Positions 4,776-5,546 of a stretch of 5,546 nt of DNA are shown one piece after another. Numbering within the stretch: the stretch's first letter is position 1; each line of letters opens with the position of its first letter. The position numbers were made by a program, and so were the translations under genes. Below the pieces are notes generated by a model. It was given only the letters and a program-made list of their open reading frames with translations, had not been told where the DNA came from and did not search any database. Origin of the DNA: Rickettsia typhi (GTDB taxonomy: Bacteria > Pseudomonadota > Alphaproteobacteria > Rickettsiales > UBA1997); NCBI GenBank assembly GCA_945861125.1, contig CAMASZ010000090.1, forward strand, positions 1 to 5,546, in the 5' to 3' direction.

Positions 4776-5546
4776 CTAAAAAATATTTTTATTTTCCATA
4801 ATTTCTTGCATTTTTTTGGGATCAATTTTTCCAAATTTATCCATCATTTTTTGAAGCTGTTTATATCTTTTGACCAAACGATTAACTTCTTGAATATTAG
4901 TTCCTGCACCTTTAGCAATTCTATGCTTTCGTGAGGAATTTAAAATGTATGGATTATCACGCTCCTTTTTAGTCATCGATAATATTATTGCTTCTTGAAG
5001 CTTTATTTCTTTTTCTATTCCGCTCATTTTACCAATCTGCTCTTTGAGCTTTCCTGCTCCAGGCAATAGGTTTATTATATTTGAGATGCCACCGATTTTT
5101 TTCATATTACGAATCTGTGATAGAATTAGATTAAAATCAACTTTACCACTTTTAATTTTTTTAGCCTCTTTTTCCATTTCTTTAGCATCAAAAACTTCTT
5201 GAGCTTTTTCAACAAGAGAAACTACGTCACCCATACCAATTATTCGCGAAGCAATTCTATCGGGATGAAATTCTTCTAATTCTTCTAATTTTTCACCAAC
5301 ACCAATTAGCTTAATTGGGCAATTAGTTGCATAACGCATGGTAAGAGCAACTCCACCGCGAGCGTCGCCATCTAGTCTAGTTAAAATAGTGCCAGTTAAA
5401 GCTAGAACTTCATTAAATTTTTTAGCAACATTAATAGCATCTTGCCCCATCATTGAATCCACAACTAACAATATTTCATTAGCTGATATAGCTTGATTTA
5501 TCTTTACCAATTCTGCCATCATTTCTTCATCAATCGCTATCCTTCC
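4776..5546 (-). CDS. ffh: Signal recognition particle protein Ffh, C-terminal part (5' end beyond window)
   Basis: Ffh is the SRP GTPase that binds 4.5S RNA and signal sequences and delivers ribosomes to FtsY at the inner membrane. The frame is open to the window edge, giving the last 256 residues. The fragment begins inside the G3 motif (GRIAIDEEMMAEL; the preceding DTA is outside the window). It continues with VDSMMGQDA (29-37), the G4 motif TRLDGDARGG (56-65; Arg replaces the commoner Lys of TKLD), and GVGEKLEELEEFHPDR (82-97). The M domain then follows, with NLLPG (159-163) and the RNA-binding helix-turn-helix SRKHRIAKGAGTNIQEVNRL (205-224). It ends shortly after a Met/Lys-rich helix, without a long methionine-rich tail. 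An internal ATG at 5522 is not the start, because the conserved G3 region lies upstream of it. ratA follows after 9 nt. Confidence 0.96.
   Translation of the reverse strand, partial: GRIAIDEEMMAELVKINQAISANEILLVVDSMMGQDAINVAKKFNEVLALTGTILTRLDGDARGGVALTMRYATNCPIKLIGVGEKLEELEEFHPDRIASRIIGMGDVVSLVEKAQEVFDAKEMEKEAKKIKSGKVDFNLILSQIRNMKKIGGISNIINLLPGAGKLKEQIGKMSGIEKEIKLQEAIILSMTKKERDNPYILNSSRKHRIAKGAGTNIQEVNRLVKRYKQLQKMMDKFGKIDPKKMQEIMENKNIF

Noticed and set aside
5268..5295. Tandem repeat of ATTCTTCTA
   Set aside because: It encodes the conserved acidic LEELEE stretch of Ffh after the GVGEK motif, so the repeat is explained by the protein sequence.

Overview
The window is an AT-rich stretch (roughly 70% A+T by eye) of a bacterial chromosome. 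Every supported gene lies on the minus strand, so transcription runs from high to low coordinates. The proteins point to an alphaproteobacterium with a reduced, AT-rich genome, such as Rickettsiales, Holosporales or a similar host-associated or streamlined lineage. The best lineage hint is uS9, whose N-terminal extension leads into GRSYATGKRKNAVAKVW, an alphaproteobacterial arrangement. TrmB, MurB and the RatA/Coq10-type protein fit the same group. A genus cannot be named from this sequence.

In transcription order: (1) The window opens inside ffh (4776-5546, 5' end missing), the GTPase of the signal recognition particle. It is followed after 9 nt by a RatA/Coq10-type START-domain gene (4293-4766). 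(2) A 280-nt gap (4013-4292) holds a small GC-richer island with a 19-codon ORF, a 69-codon open frame without a standard start, and a hairpin plus T-rich tract that may end the ffh-ratA transcript. (3) A RimJ/RimL-type GNAT acetyltransferase follows (3425-4012). (4) A 202-nt gap (3223-3424) carries several dyads and the best promoter in the window (-35 TTGACT, 16-nt spacer, -10 CATAAT). (5) A compact cluster follows: rplM (uL13), rpsI (uS9), rpiB, trmB and murB (3222 down to 248). Its gaps and overlaps are 4 nt, 52 nt, a 32-nt overlap and a 4-nt ATGA overlap. (6) After a 101-nt AT-rich spacer, the window ends in the first 48 codons of an unidentified exported protein with a clear signal peptide.

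Functionally this is mostly housekeeping: two ribosomal proteins, tRNA m7G46 methylation, the non-oxidative pentose-phosphate branch, peptidoglycan precursor synthesis and co-translational protein targeting. I found no new defence, mobile or CRISPR-like system. The parts that do not fit ordinary annotation are the 4005-4270 gap, the dyad-rich promoter region, the altered uS9 C-terminus, the degenerate acetyl-CoA loop of the GNAT protein, and murB lying next to trmB instead of ddl/ftsQ.
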